64,000 nucleotides of DNA from OMIW01 sp044235645 (lineage in GTDB: Bacteria > Bdellovibrionota_C > UBA2361 > OMIW01), in contig JBIIHQ010000001.1 of the NCBI GenBank assembly GCA_044235645.1, forward strand, positions 248,001-312,000, written 5' to 3'. Below, one piece after another: positions 1-9,291 of the stretch (within the stretch, counting starts at the first letter, position 1; each line of letters starts with the position of its first letter). The translations under genes and the position numbers were made by a program. The notes under the pieces are model-generated. The model was given only the letters and a program-made list of their open reading frames with translations, was not told the DNA's origin and ran no database searches.

Positions 1-10
1 GGGCGAGTTA

Positions 11-466
11 GTGATGACTCGGCCTCTTTCGTTTGTTGTCAATCAAATGCGAGTGTTCGGCACCTGTGATTTTGCGGGGTGTCGTTCCGAGAAAGATGTG
101 GTTGAGCTCTTGGGTCACTATGGTTCGGTTTCGCAGGATAGCACGCTCGCTCTAGCGGAGCCGAGTAGGGAGTGGCATGCTGCGTGGCATGGGGGCTCTT
201 CGGACGAGGTCGCGGTTCTATCCTTTTGCCGACGTATCGGTCAGGATGAATTCGGAAAGCCGTTTACCGTACCTATTTATGACGGTAAGTTGGTGGTATG
301 GGATCCGGAGGAGATGCATGCTCTTCCTCATGATGAAGGTCGTTCGCCAAAATTCTTCACGATCAGGGTGAGTAAGGATGATTTAGTGGCTGCCCAAGAG
401 ATCCTTCTGCAGGAAGATAATGCGGGGTGGGCGGAGAGACCTTCGCGACCACGATTCTGCTCATAA
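11..466 (+). CDS. Hypothetical protein (5' end may lie outside the window)
   Basis: An open frame of about 150 residues begins GTG-ATG at the very left edge, and no in-frame stop lies between it and base 1, so the true start may be upstream of the window. The product is soluble: no signal peptide or membrane segment is seen. It has a basic, proline- and arginine-containing tail and a central acidic stretch. I do not recognise the family. Codon use (cgg, ctc, gag) resembles that of the confident genes nearby, which supports coding. It converges on the GH13 gene that ends at 829. Confidence 0.5.
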   Translation: MMTRPLSFVVNQMRVFGTCDFAGCRSEKDVVELLGHYGSVSQDSTLALAEPSREWHAAWHGGSSDEVAVLSFCRRIGQDEFGKPFTVPIYDGKLVVWDPEEMHALPHDEGRSPKFFTIRVSKDDLVAAQEILLQEDNAGWAERPSRPRFCS

Positions 467-828
467 TCGAGCAGTTAGCCGGGGCTTGGACCGACTTCTT
501 GGATGACTGCTCGGTCCTGTAAAAACTCCGTGGATATTCTTCGGCGTTGAGCCGGTTCTCTGATCTCTTAAAGTCCGTCACCTGCATTCGGTGTTACAGC
601 GCAGGGGACGCTGTGGCCCATTTTGCTTTTTTCTGGGAACTTCGGTCCGCGTCGCCCCGGCCATCTGCATTCGAGGGAGGTTGATCTAACAAGTCTCGTT
701 TCGGTGAGACGCCAAACTCGATCGGATCTGGGTACGATGCTCGAAAATTCGAAAAGTCCTCTTGTGTGAGAGTTAGTGAGGTATGAGGACCACGATTCTT
801 ATATCTCATCTCGCCATGGACTGTGACC
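467..828. other. Intergenic stretch between convergent genes
   Basis: No convincing gene. It lies between the stop codon of the first gene and that of the minus-strand GH13 gene. One perfect 7-bp inverted repeat is visible (GGACCGA at 488-494 and TCGGTCC at 511-517, 16-nt loop). It could be a transcript-end hairpin, but no T-run follows on either strand. Confidence 0.4.
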
Positions 829-3417
829 TCATTGGTACGACGACAAGAACTGCTTAGCCTCGCCTTCAGTCATTCGCTGAAATACCTGAACACCTCCTGC
901 CTGAAAATGAACTCCGTGGTTTGCGGCTACTACCGCGGGCTCAAAAACCCCCTTATCATTCGCCGTCACAAGAGCTGAACTATTGGCTCGTCGTAACCAG
1001 ACATACTGCTCTCCGTTTTCGTTTTTACCAGGGTCAGGGAGATAAACTGGGTCAAGAAGGTCTCTTTTCGGGCCTGAGCACCAGGTTACCAACACGTCAT
1101 GCCTGTTCATCTCACGACCGCTATACCAAGCTGAGAGAACTTGGGGACTGTGCATCGTACTCCAACGAACATCGATTTCGTGATCTGAACCACGATTCAT
1201 ACAGTGGCCAGTGCCATCAAAATAAATGAGGGAAGGGGCGCCGAGAAAGCGACTGTGAGAAAAAAGACCGAGCTCTTCTCGCAGTTCCTCTTTTTTTAAC
1301 CACAGTTGCGCGTACTGCTTTCGCCAGGGTTCAGCTTCGGCAAAAGAACGTGAGCAGAATTCGGGTTTGTCATACGCGTTATGATTTCCTCCTTGAGAGG
1401 CGAGATATTGTGCGCCATAGGACCAGATACGAGCCTCGGACGGCGAAAAGGTCGTCAAAAACTCCACTCCCAAGGCTGCTGTCGAGACAATTCGCCTTTC
1501 TATGAGAGCGTCTTTCTCTGAACATCCAAGCTTATCTTCTCCTGGCTGGAGAAGATTTTGCTCAGCATTCCAGTGGTGACGACAGCGGGCATTCGATCTC
1601 TCAAGACGAATTTTCATATCGTCATAGAGTGTGTGTCCATCGTGAGGGCTTACGGGAAGCACGCGGTATGAATAGGCAAGGGGGCTTTTAGGATCAAGCA
1701 GATTGCGCGAGTAACTGACACCATTTCCATTAAAGACATTCGCCACCGATCTGATCATTCCTGTACGAGCATCTCCCATCGCATCCCGCGGAATCTCTCT
1801 TCCGCCGAAAAAGTCCTGAGTGCGAATCTTAGACTCTGGATAGACTCGAGCAGTTGGAGCATACGGCTCGATACGAAGCCAATCATAGCTTCCAGGTCCG
1901 GATGAGCCGCAATCTCCAGTTTCGGCGGTTATTCTGCACCCATATTCGTTGGCAATCTGGCTCAATACATGGAATGATCGCGCCTCTGGATTAAATTCTC
2001 CACGCCGGTCGCGACCAATCATAATTCCCTGGTCGATCCGAATATCAGCACCCAACCTGAAGATGCCCTCAGCCGCCCGAAAAAAGTAAGCACCTCCTTC
2101 ACCCACAATCGACTCGAGTGAATTGGGGGTATAGCTTCGACCCTGAGCAGGCGTGAAACGGAACGCGTTGCCACAACCGGAGTGGTCTCGTAATCGCCCA
2201 TCTGGGTAAGTTGCATAATACCCCTCTCGGTCGAGAGCTCGAAAGTTGAGGGTGGGGCCCTTGAAGTGGTATGCAGGATCATCATTCGATTCGAATGAAT
2301 GAGGCACTACATCGAAAGCGACCCGAAATCCGCCCCGGTGAAGTGAATCAATCGTTTCGATAACCTCTCGCCAGGGATTGCTTTTGTCCGATACGACTCG
2401 GGGTTCAATAGCAAAGTGACTAATCGGCATGAAACCCCAAACATTCTCCGCATTCGGATTCACCTTTCCATCCGGGCCGTAAAACGTCGGCACTTCGGTG
2501 CCAAAAGCGTTTATGGGAAAAAACTCAACCTGATTGAAGCCTTTCAATAAATGTTCCTGAACCCACGGGCTCTGAAGAGCTTTCAGTGTGCCTTGGGTTC
2601 CTTCAAAGCCGACACCAAGCTGTTCATCAGTGAGGTCTGTTGTCATACGGGGGTGGACTTTGACCGTTCTGATATCGGTGTAATCGGGCGCTGGAGTTAT
2701 CGCTTTACCCTGACGCTCTCGGATCGCCGCCTCGAGGGGATCTTGTCGAACGATGCAGTGCAAGGGGTCGTGATGCTTCGCAGATGGGGTTTCGTTTCTT
2801 CCAGGGATCTGGGTCCAACGGAACTCGGATAGCTCGTACGCATAAGGATCGGCGATCAGTTCGCCGGTAGATCTGTTGCGGTAGGCAAATCGGGTGCCCT
2901 CCCCGATTGACTTGCCACCGTCATTTACCCCGACGAAATAACGACCACTCTCTAACTTTTGCATCGGGACAACAATACTAGGTTCCCGATCGCCCGGGTT
3001 CGCAAAAAGCACCAGGTCGAGCGGCTCAGTTCGAGTCGATGTCGTGTGAACCAGAAAATAGACGGCTGACGATATGGTGGGCTCGAAAAGAGGCCCCTGT
3101 TTACGAATGTCCGCTTGATACAGTTGTTCAATTGGAGGGGGCAGCGTGTGTGAATAAGTGATCGAGGAATTGGGAAGAAGCTCTTTCCAGTTTTTGGGGT
3201 CGGGAACGGAATCCACAGTCGGTAGATAATGATTCGTTGAAGGGGCACGCGTTGGACGGCTGATCTCGAGCGGAGCTGAAGAGGGATCAGCTCGAACAGT
3301 GTGCTCAGGGGGCTGAAGCATCTCTGGCTGCGCCAGAGTAGCTCCTGAATAAAAGGAGCTCCCAGAATGGGGAGTATAAGGTGGCTGGCGGTGCTGTTCG
3401 GGGGTGGTGAGGTCCAT
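829..3417 (-). CDS. GH13 family glycosidase, isoamylase/GlgX-like
   Basis: An 862-residue protein with the (beta/alpha)8 motifs of glycoside hydrolase family 13, closest in pattern to isoamylase and glycogen-debranching enzymes (hydrolysis of alpha-1,6 branches). Residues 1-90 are proline-rich and probably disordered; about 90-210 fit a CBM48-like beta domain. Conserved region II has R460-I-D462 (nucleophile), region III has AETGDCG with E499 (acid/base), and region IV has SPHDGHTL with H592-D593, close to the isoamylase AHDGFTL. Region I is odd: it reads D369-V-V-P-H-S where most members have DVVxNH. No signal peptide, so probably cytoplasmic. An AAGGAG ribosome site precedes the ATG. The GH13_18 phosphorylase on the other side of tRNA-Phe suggests a glycogen or glucoside theme. 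The family is clear; the exact substrate is inference. Confidence 0.88.
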   Translation of the reverse strand: MDLTTPEQHRQPPYTPHSGSSFYSGATLAQPEMLQPPEHTVRADPSSAPLEISRPTRAPSTNHYLPTVDSVPDPKNWKELLPNSSITYSHTLPPPIEQLYQADIRKQGPLFEPTISSAVYFLVHTTSTRTEPLDLVLFANPGDREPSIVVPMQKLESGRYFVGVNDGGKSIGEGTRFAYRNRSTGELIADPYAYELSEFRWTQIPGRNETPSAKHHDPLHCIVRQDPLEAAIRERQGKAITPAPDYTDIRTVKVHPRMTTDLTDEQLGVGFEGTQGTLKALQSPWVQEHLLKGFNQVEFFPINAFGTEVPTFYGPDGKVNPNAENVWGFMPISHFAIEPRVVSDKSNPWREVIETIDSLHRGGFRVAFDVVPHSFESNDDPAYHFKGPTLNFRALDREGYYATYPDGRLRDHSGCGNAFRFTPAQGRSYTPNSLESIVGEGGAYFFRAAEGIFRLGADIRIDQGIMIGRDRRGEFNPEARSFHVLSQIANEYGCRITAETGDCGSSGPGSYDWLRIEPYAPTARVYPESKIRTQDFFGGREIPRDAMGDARTGMIRSVANVFNGNGVSYSRNLLDPKSPLAYSYRVLPVSPHDGHTLYDDMKIRLERSNARCRHHWNAEQNLLQPGEDKLGCSEKDALIERRIVSTAALGVEFLTTFSPSEARIWSYGAQYLASQGGNHNAYDKPEFCSRSFAEAEPWRKQYAQLWLKKEELREELGLFSHSRFLGAPSLIYFDGTGHCMNRGSDHEIDVRWSTMHSPQVLSAWYSGREMNRHDVLVTWCSGPKRDLLDPVYLPDPGKNENGEQYVWLRRANSSALVTANDKGVFEPAVVAANHGVHFQAGGVQVFQRMTEGEAKQFLSSYQ

Positions 3418-4066
3418 GTCCGGGCTCCTTCTGAGAGGTCAGCGCAACTAAGCGATCGCGGTTATCGCCACGATGAAGCGGTACATGTGTGGCTCTGGCC
3501 CATAGAAGCGTCATATCGAATGGCTTCCTGAAAAATTAGTGAGGGCGCGATTCCGGTATAAACCCTCAGAATCACCGAACGAAATGTAATCAAGGAGTAC
3601 GTCATGATAATCCTCGTAGCATGGAGGGATGCAAGACCCCCAATGAGGTGGCGGCGAAGTCCACAGGGGCATGGTAGACCGTTCGGTTACGGAACCACCC
3701 GCAGGTTTTTTAACAACGACGAGATAATGACGAAGGACCGTTGAAAAACAGCTCTGCCGCACAAATCCCCAAAGAAGCGGTGGATCGTCTGACATGTGAC
3801 GTCGGTCACAGGGCAGAAGGAAGAGCGTACTCAACGAGTGGGAGGTAAATGAGGTCTCTAGGAAGCGAGACCAACCTCTTCACCATGACGGATAAAGGAA
3901 CCGCTGAAAAATGGGCCGGTAGAAGGCGCATGTGCTGATGGTATCGCACCCACGATTTTTGACAAGACACAAAGTCTGCCTCACACGCCAAGTTATCGAA
4001 AATAAAAGGGTGGGCGGGCCACTCGTTCCGAGGAGGTGGGGGAAGTGGAGGGTGAGAACGGGGATA
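3418..4066. other. Intergenic, upstream of the GH13 gene
   Basis: About 650 bases between the start of the GH13 gene and the 3' end of tRNA-Phe. Open frames exist on the minus strand, but their composition (many His, Ser, Arg, Pro) and lack of family signatures make them unlikely genes. It should contain the promoter of the GH13 gene; I could not pick a convincing -35/-10 pair. Confidence 0.4.
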
Positions 4067-4139
4067 TGCCTAGAGCCGGAATCGAACCAGCGACACGCGG
4101 ATTTTCAATCCGCTGCTCTACCAACTGAGCTATCTAGGC
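4067..4139 (-). tRNA. tRNA-Phe (GAA)
   Basis: Read on the minus strand, a full cloverleaf is visible. The acceptor stem GCCTAGA pairs with TCTAGGC, the D-arm carries AGTTGGTAGA, the anticodon stem GCGGA/TCCGC encloses loop TTGAAAA (anticodon GAA), and the T-arm contains GGTTCGATTCC. The length is 73 nt with discriminator A. The 3' CCA is not encoded, so it must be added by CCA-adding enzyme. The gene is isolated between two sugar-enzyme genes. Confidence 0.97.
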
Positions 4140-4351
4140 GGGACGTTAAGCTCGGGAAGGCTATCATGGGGAGGAGTTCAGTTCAAGTGGTGGGCGATAG
4201 GTTGATTGAATTTCCCCCAACGGCTAGATTTTCTCGTCGCCTATTATGGTCTTGCGGACGCCGAACCTTTGGATGTCTGTTCGCAACTCGCTCCGACCTA
4301 AGTTTTTCAAAGCCCCTTCGCGGTCAAGGTCCCTACTCATCGAGAATCCTC

Positions 4352-6085
4352 ATGGCTAATATCGGTAAAATATCAACCGGAGTTATGTTTAATGCTTACC
4401 CAGATAGTATAGGGGAACGCCTGTCAGACCTGATATCAATCTTCGAGAAGCCTGAAATAGAAGGGGTCTTCTCCCTTCTCTACATTTTACCAACTTTTTT
4501 CAATAGCGACCTCGATAGGGGGTTTTCGATTATCAATTACGATATAAATCGGCAGCTTGTCTCAGAAAGCGATATTTTGGCGCTCGAGCGACTGAATATT
4601 AAGCTTAAGTTCGACCTTGTTCTTAATCACCTTTCAGTTGGCTCGCCCCAGTTCTGCGATATGCTCCAGTACGGGGATGAGTCTCGCTTCAAGGATTTTT
4701 TCATTAATTGGAATGAGTTTTGGGAGGGCCACGGAGAGATGGGCCCAGAAGGCTTTATTGTTCCCCGAGAAGAACATCTTCAAAAGCTTTTCATGCGTAA
4801 ACCAGGGTTGCCGATTCTCAAGGTTCTATTTCCCGATGGAAGTGAGCGCCCGTATTGGAATACCTTTTATCAGCAGGTCGATTACCATCCTCTCTCGGTT
4901 GCTGACGTTTCTTCAATTGAGGGAATAACGCAGGCAGGTGCGGAGGAGATTGTCGCTGCGATTGAGGAAGCTCTTGGAGCGAAGAAGAATTATCGGACTG
5001 TTCTCTCGGACATTTCGGTTGAACTATCCAGGGAGCAACGGGATGCGATCATCTTGAAGATGGAGCGAAAGAGAACGTATCTCGGCCAGATGGATCTGAA
5101 TGCCAACTCCGAGGGGGTGTGGCAATTTTATGATGAAACATTTTGGAAGCTGAAGAAATATGGGGGTACCCTCGTCCGTCTTGATGCGTTTGCCTATCTC
5201 CACAAACGCCCGGGTATGATCAATTTCTTCAATAAGCCTGAAACCTGGCAGTATCTTGGGCGACTTCGGGAAATGGCTCAGCGGCATGGTCTGGTGCTCC
5301 TACCCGAAATTCATTCAGAGTATGGCACCGGGCTTCATGAGGAAGTGGCCGCCGAAGGTTTTCCCATCTACGATTTTTTCTTTCCAGGTCTCGTCCTCGA
5401 TGCACTCGATCGCGGTACATCGCGTCACTTGATCGAGTGGATAAGGCAGGTTCAGGAGAAGAGGCTCGTTACCATCAATATGTTAGGATGCCATGATGGG
5501 ATTCCCGTGCTTGACTTGAAAGGGCGAGGGGAGAAAAGCATTCTTTCGGAGGAGCAGATTGAAGCAGTCGTTGGTCGCATCCTTGAACGGGGGGGGCGAG
5601 TTAAAAATCTCTACGGCTCCGATGGTAAGAAAATATCCTACTACCAGGTTAATGCCACCTTCTTCAGTGCGCTCGGAGAGGATGAGCGGAAACTTCTCCT
5701 CGCGAGAGCTATTCAGCTTTTTATGCCCGGGATTCCCCAGATTTGGTACCTCGATCTCTTCGCGGGGAAAAATAATTACGAAGCGGCTGAAAAAGGTGGA
5801 GCTGCGGGGCATAAGGAGATCAATCGCACGACCATCACCATGGCGGAGGTTGAAGAGGGGCTCAACCGGTCTATTGTGCAGGATCAGCTTTTTCTGATGA
5901 GGTATCGGAACAGCTCTCCGGCCTTTGTCGGAGAGCTGCTTGTAGGACACGTCGGCGACGACAAACTGTCAATCAAGTGGAAAAATGGCGACTCGAAAGC
6001 CGAGCTTCAAGCTGACCTCAAGACCCTCTGCTTTGAAGTGTCGTTCTCTGAGGGAAGTGATACGACAACCCGTGCGTTCTATTGA
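4352..6085 (+). CDS. GH13_18 glycoside phosphorylase (sucrose/glucosylglycerate phosphorylase type)
   Basis: A 577-residue enzyme of the sucrose phosphorylase subfamily, which splits an alpha-glucoside with phosphate to give glucose 1-phosphate. Seen: VRLDAFAY with R276 and nucleophile D278, LLPEIHSEY with acid/base E319, LGCHDGIPVLDL with H381-D382, then YQVNATFFSALG and the tail signature MPGIPQIWYLDLFAGKNNYE. Between the second beta-strand region and the nucleophile lies extra helical sequence (roughly residues 175-250) that makes it longer than the usual 480-505 residue sucrose phosphorylases. The open frame extends further upstream through the tRNA, but homology begins at the ATG at 4352, so that start is chosen. 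The acceptor (fructose, glycerate or glycerol) cannot be decided by eye. It is followed 103 nt later by a P-loop kinase, a likely pathway partner. Confidence 0.9.
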   Translation: MANIGKISTGVMFNAYPDSIGERLSDLISIFEKPEIEGVFSLLYILPTFFNSDLDRGFSIINYDINRQLVSESDILALERLNIKLKFDLVLNHLSVGSPQFCDMLQYGDESRFKDFFINWNEFWEGHGEMGPEGFIVPREEHLQKLFMRKPGLPILKVLFPDGSERPYWNTFYQQVDYHPLSVADVSSIEGITQAGAEEIVAAIEEALGAKKNYRTVLSDISVELSREQRDAIILKMERKRTYLGQMDLNANSEGVWQFYDETFWKLKKYGGTLVRLDAFAYLHKRPGMINFFNKPETWQYLGRLREMAQRHGLVLLPEIHSEYGTGLHEEVAAEGFPIYDFFFPGLVLDALDRGTSRHLIEWIRQVQEKRLVTINMLGCHDGIPVLDLKGRGEKSILSEEQIEAVVGRILERGGRVKNLYGSDGKKISYYQVNATFFSALGEDERKLLLARAIQLFMPGIPQIWYLDLFAGKNNYEAAEKGGAAGHKEINRTTITMAEVEEGLNRSIVQDQLFLMRYRNSSPAFVGELLVGHVGDDKLSIKWKNGDSKAELQADLKTLCFEVSFSEGSDTTTRAFY

Positions 6086-6188
6086 ATCTGTGAAGCGCGG
6101 GGGGAGTTAGCTTAAGAGCGTCGATGGTCTTGCGAGATGGGTGATGCCATCATTGGTGGTGGCGCGGGATAAAGACAACTAACCCTGA

Positions 6189-7016
6189 ATGAGAGGGATA
6201 AGCGTGATGAAAAGTAACGAAACCTTAACGCCAAACAGATCGGACCTCACACGATTGACCGTGACAGCGAGCGCGAATGAGCAGGGAGAGGAGACGATTC
6301 GTACCGATAATGGTGATGTCCTCAAGATCAACGAAAGTCATCGCAAACGGGCGAATAGGCTTTTTACTTGGCTCCGTGAGCGGTATCCAGACCTGAATCA
6401 GAAATTAGTTCTATCGGTGGGTGGCCCTTCAGGGAGCGGGAAATCCGAGATAGGTGCGCTTATCACGGCGCTCTATCAACAGGCAGGCGTCCCTGCTCTC
6501 CTCGTTCCGTGCGATAACTATCCTATCCGCGCTCCCAAGTTCAACGATGCGCACCGGCGAGAGCTGTTTGATACCCAAGGCAAGGAGGCTCTTGCTGCCT
6601 ATCTCGGTTCGGAGGATGAGATACTTTTTTCGCGTCTCGGTGAGATCTCTAGGGATTTTCTCGCCGGGTCTGAAATTGTTCAGACCCGCAAGATAGATAT
6701 GCAAACGTGTGAAATTACCGAATCAATCCCAACGAGTGTCACGAATGTGAAGGTCCTCGTTTTCGAGGGTACTTGGTCATGTCGTATTCCCGGATTGTCA
6801 GAATCGGTATTTTTGGCTACAGATTTCAAGAAAACAGCTGAACACCGAGCGAAACGGGCACGGGTCGAAATTCAGGACGATGCCAATCGGCGATTCATCG
6901 AGGATTATGTGCTTCCCTTCGAGCAGGTAACACTCGAGAAGATTCGTGACGAAATCGCTACGGTCTGGTTGTCCTACGAGGATGATGGGAGCGCTCGATT
7001 GGTCGAGCGCCGGTAA
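6189..7016 (+). CDS. P-loop kinase, uridine kinase/phosphoribulokinase-like
   Basis: A 275-residue soluble protein. The Walker A loop GGPSGSGKSE sits at residues 78-87 after a roughly 75-residue N-terminal extension, and a Walker B-like hydrophobic strand reads VLVFEGTW. The layout matches the uridine kinase / phosphoribulokinase / glycerate kinase-like P-loop group, which phosphorylates small hydroxylated metabolites. The substrate is unknown. Its place just downstream of a GH13_18 phosphorylase makes a sugar, glycerate or nucleoside product of that pathway an attractive guess (inference). An alternative start is the ATG at 6207, which has GAGAGG upstream. The 3' end overlaps a perfect 8-bp stem-loop (6991-7010). 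Confidence 0.75.
   Translation: MRGISVMKSNETLTPNRSDLTRLTVTASANEQGEETIRTDNGDVLKINESHRKRANRLFTWLRERYPDLNQKLVLSVGGPSGSGKSEIGALITALYQQAGVPALLVPCDNYPIRAPKFNDAHRRELFDTQGKEALAAYLGSEDEILFSRLGEISRDFLAGSEIVQTRKIDMQTCEITESIPTSVTNVKVLVFEGTWSCRIPGLSESVFLATDFKKTAEHRAKRARVEIQDDANRRFIEDYVLPFEQVTLEKIRDEIATVWLSYEDDGSARLVERR
6991..7010 (+). other. Stem-loop overlapping the 3' end of the kinase gene
   Basis: GCGCTCGA and TCGAGCGC form a perfect 8-bp stem with loop TTGG. It ends four codons before the kinase stop codon region and is not followed by a T-run, so it is not a classical terminator. It may protect the mRNA 3' end or may simply reflect codon choice. Confidence 0.45.
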
Positions 7017-8369
7017 GAGGACGGGCCAGTGCTATAAAAAACATTGAACGAGAAAGAGCATGCTCCCGTGATTCCCGCTTCACGGAAGGCTTTCTCATGA
7101 TTAATTAGTTCGGAAAAAAACGAGTATTCCTTCAGAATTGCCGATAGCCTGTCGAATCACTTTGGTGAGCAGTTTACGCACGTCGTCCAACAGGGCATGG
7201 TGCTTCCGGAGGCCAACGGAATCGGCGCGCCTTGTTAAAATCATTAGGCCAATTTTCAGCGAGCAGTAAATAAAATGTGAAGGGAGAAAAGAAGAAGGGG
7301 GTCGCGACAATAGGCCGAGGGAGGAAAAAAGCGGTTTCGGCGAAGCACTCAATCTTGTCGGATTGCGAATTGGGCCTCCGTTGCATCGATTCTCAGAGAT
7401 GAGAGTATGCTTGAGACCAGCTGATCCCACGTTGTGTAGGTTTTGATGATGATTTCCCGGTCTGATAGACCCATTTCCTGATGTGTGGTCTTTCACGCTC
7501 GAGTGGTCAGGACGGCTATCCGGAGAGATGCGGCGCTCTTTACCTCGTCTTGCCACGACGCCGGAGGCTTCCTATCGGCCTTTCGGAAGGATGGGTGATT
7601 GATTAGAATTTCTCCATGAGGGGCCATCAAAAACCCTGGCGCTCCAGTTCCATTATGGAGGGAAAGAGTAGAGCTTTTGATCTCTGTGTCGGGGACCAAT
7701 GGGGCGAAACGCCTCTATCAGTCCACCCAGAGCTGCACAAGTGGCTTCAGAGGCTGGGGTAGCGATAAGTGTGGCGCATCGGAGAGCGCGAGCTGCCTCG
7801 CGACCATATCGGTCGGTTATTCAACCTGGAGCTGAAAGCCAACACACGCGAATCGTGTCAATCCGCGAGTTTCTCGTTGACTGGATCCGAAGTGAGCATA
7901 CAGGAGAGGGTCTTCTCCCCCCTCGATGATTCTATCTCCCAGATTACCGAGGGGGGCTCTCCTTTATCCAAGAAGAAGTTTTTCGGCGATATGTCCCACC
8001 TGCTGCCTCACGGAGGGGCCGAGCTGAGCGTGAAACTCTCGCTAGTCGCTAAAAACGGAAATCGGCAGTGAAGCTTATTAGTTTGACCATCCGTGAACAA
8101 AGCTAGCCACCATCGACAAGTCACACCCGCGATAGGCCCCTTCCAAAAGAACACTCATCTTGGAGTTTGGTCCGCCCCCCGCCTTTAACGGGGTGCTCAT
8201 TGCTCGATGAGTGCGCAAATGAGGGAGAGCGACTCGGGAAGTTCAAGCCCTGAGATAAAATGCGCTATCAGGTGAAAGGCTTTGACTTCCGGCGCACCCT
8301 ATTGATGATTTGCTTCGCTCTGTGGTGAAGAGGAATACCTGCAAGGAACCAACCCATCAGCGCCAAGAG
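7017..8369. other. Gene-poor stretch of 1.35 kb
   Basis: No open frame here carries a recognisable domain, a good ribosome site and normal composition together. The longest frames (for example 7101-7556 minus and 7769-8071 plus) look like chance frames. The stretch could hold a decayed gene or an untranslated RNA. Two adjacent stem-loops near its right end (8177-8214) are the only clear structure. Confidence 0.5.
8177..8214. other. Two adjacent stem-loops
   Basis: CCCCG/CGGGG (8177-8181 with 8189-8193, 7-nt loop) is followed directly by GTGCTCAT/ATGAGTGC (8193-8200 with 8207-8214, 6-nt loop, two G-T pairs). They lie about 155 nt beyond the stop codon of the RDD gene on the minus strand. They could end that transcript or belong to a small RNA; no T-run is present. 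Confidence 0.35.
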
Positions 8370-9245
8370 TCAAGTTCCTGATCTGCCACTCTCGTCATTC
8401 TCGGAGACGATACGGAGCCGATGTATCTTCCCCCCTTCGTGTGAGCTTCGACCCCAAAGACCCCACACAGCGATGATCGGAGAGGTAAGAGCAAAAATGA
8501 GAAAGTAACGACGGAGTGGAAGGGCTTCTTGGTCGGTTACAAGGCGTGTACCGGATACGAGAAAACCGGGAGTGGTGCCCCAGAGGAGGAGAGGGACCGT
8601 TCGGTAGAGGCAGAATGCAGGTCCAAGAAGGGTGAGGAAAAGGGTAGTGCTGAAAGTGGCATCCGGAAGAGCCATGAGCTCAGGCTTAAAAAGGGGAATG
8701 GGTGCTCCAGTAAGTGCGAGCACAGTGGCTAGGAAGATACTCGTGATCATCAGATCAGTTGCTGTCGCAGTCAGGCGGGCTTGAAGGGGAGCTGTTTTGA
8801 GCCTCGCAGGGACAGTTTTCGGTAGTCGTGCATCTGCCACTGTTGCCGATGCGAACTTCTGAGCGGGGATATGGGCGATGAGCTCGCTGGCATGGGCTAG
8901 CTCGGGAGAGGTGTGAAGCACGCGGGGTTCGGCAAACTCGTTTTGATGATGGTACTGAACCCCTCGACTGAGCTGTTCACTTTTATCGGGATAGGCGAGA
9001 GACTGTTCAAGAAGATCGAATAGGAGGTCAACCTGCTCGCTCCGTTCCCGCACGATGAGGTCGCTCAGCACGAGTTCTTGGGGAGCGGTAGCGTCGTGCT
9101 CGGCGAGAGAAGCTAAGAGAGCATCGAAGAGATGGTCTATTGAGGAGGTGGGCGTGATCGTGCCTTGGCAATCATCGCAGAGCTCGCTTCCACTAATCTT
9201 GCGGTGGCACGATGGGCACTGGTGGATGTGTGAGACCTTCATCAC
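8370..9245 (-). CDS. RDD-family membrane protein with N-terminal zinc ribbon
   Basis: A 291-residue protein. Cysteines C10-x2-C13 and C23-x2-C26 form a zinc-ribbon-like N-terminus. A soluble, charged middle follows, then a C-terminal RDD domain (about residues 150-275) with three or four hydrophobic segments, the family Arg and Asp in the first helix, and a GTTPGFLVSGTRLV loop. RDD proteins are membrane proteins of mostly unknown role; some are linked to ion or Na+/H+ exchange. The start is GTG at 9245 or ATG at 9242. It is the last gene of a minus-strand run (DsbA-like, rsmE, RDD); rsmE ends 46 nt upstream of it. Confidence 0.8.
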   Translation of the reverse strand: MMKVSHIHQCPSCHRKISGSELCDDCQGTITPTSSIDHLFDALLASLAEHDATAPQELVLSDLIVRERSEQVDLLFDLLEQSLAYPDKSEQLSRGVQYHHQNEFAEPRVLHTSPELAHASELIAHIPAQKFASATVADARLPKTVPARLKTAPLQARLTATATDLMITSIFLATVLALTGAPIPLFKPELMALPDATFSTTLFLTLLGPAFCLYRTVPLLLWGTTPGFLVSGTRLVTDQEALPLRRYFLIFALTSPIIAVWGLWGRSSHEGGKIHRLRIVSENDESGRSGT

Positions 9246-9291
9246 AAAGCAGCAATCAGGGAGCTATCTTTACGTTCATCGCAGAGGAGCT

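Noticed and set aside
3932..4351. In-frame N-terminal extension of the GH13_18 phosphorylase
   Set aside because: It reads antisense through tRNA-Phe, has no family similarity, and the conserved protein begins at the ATG at 4352.
7101..7556. 151-codon minus-strand frame in the gene-poor stretch
   Set aside because: No family features, composition rich in Ser, Arg, Pro and His, and no ribosome site; treated as chance.
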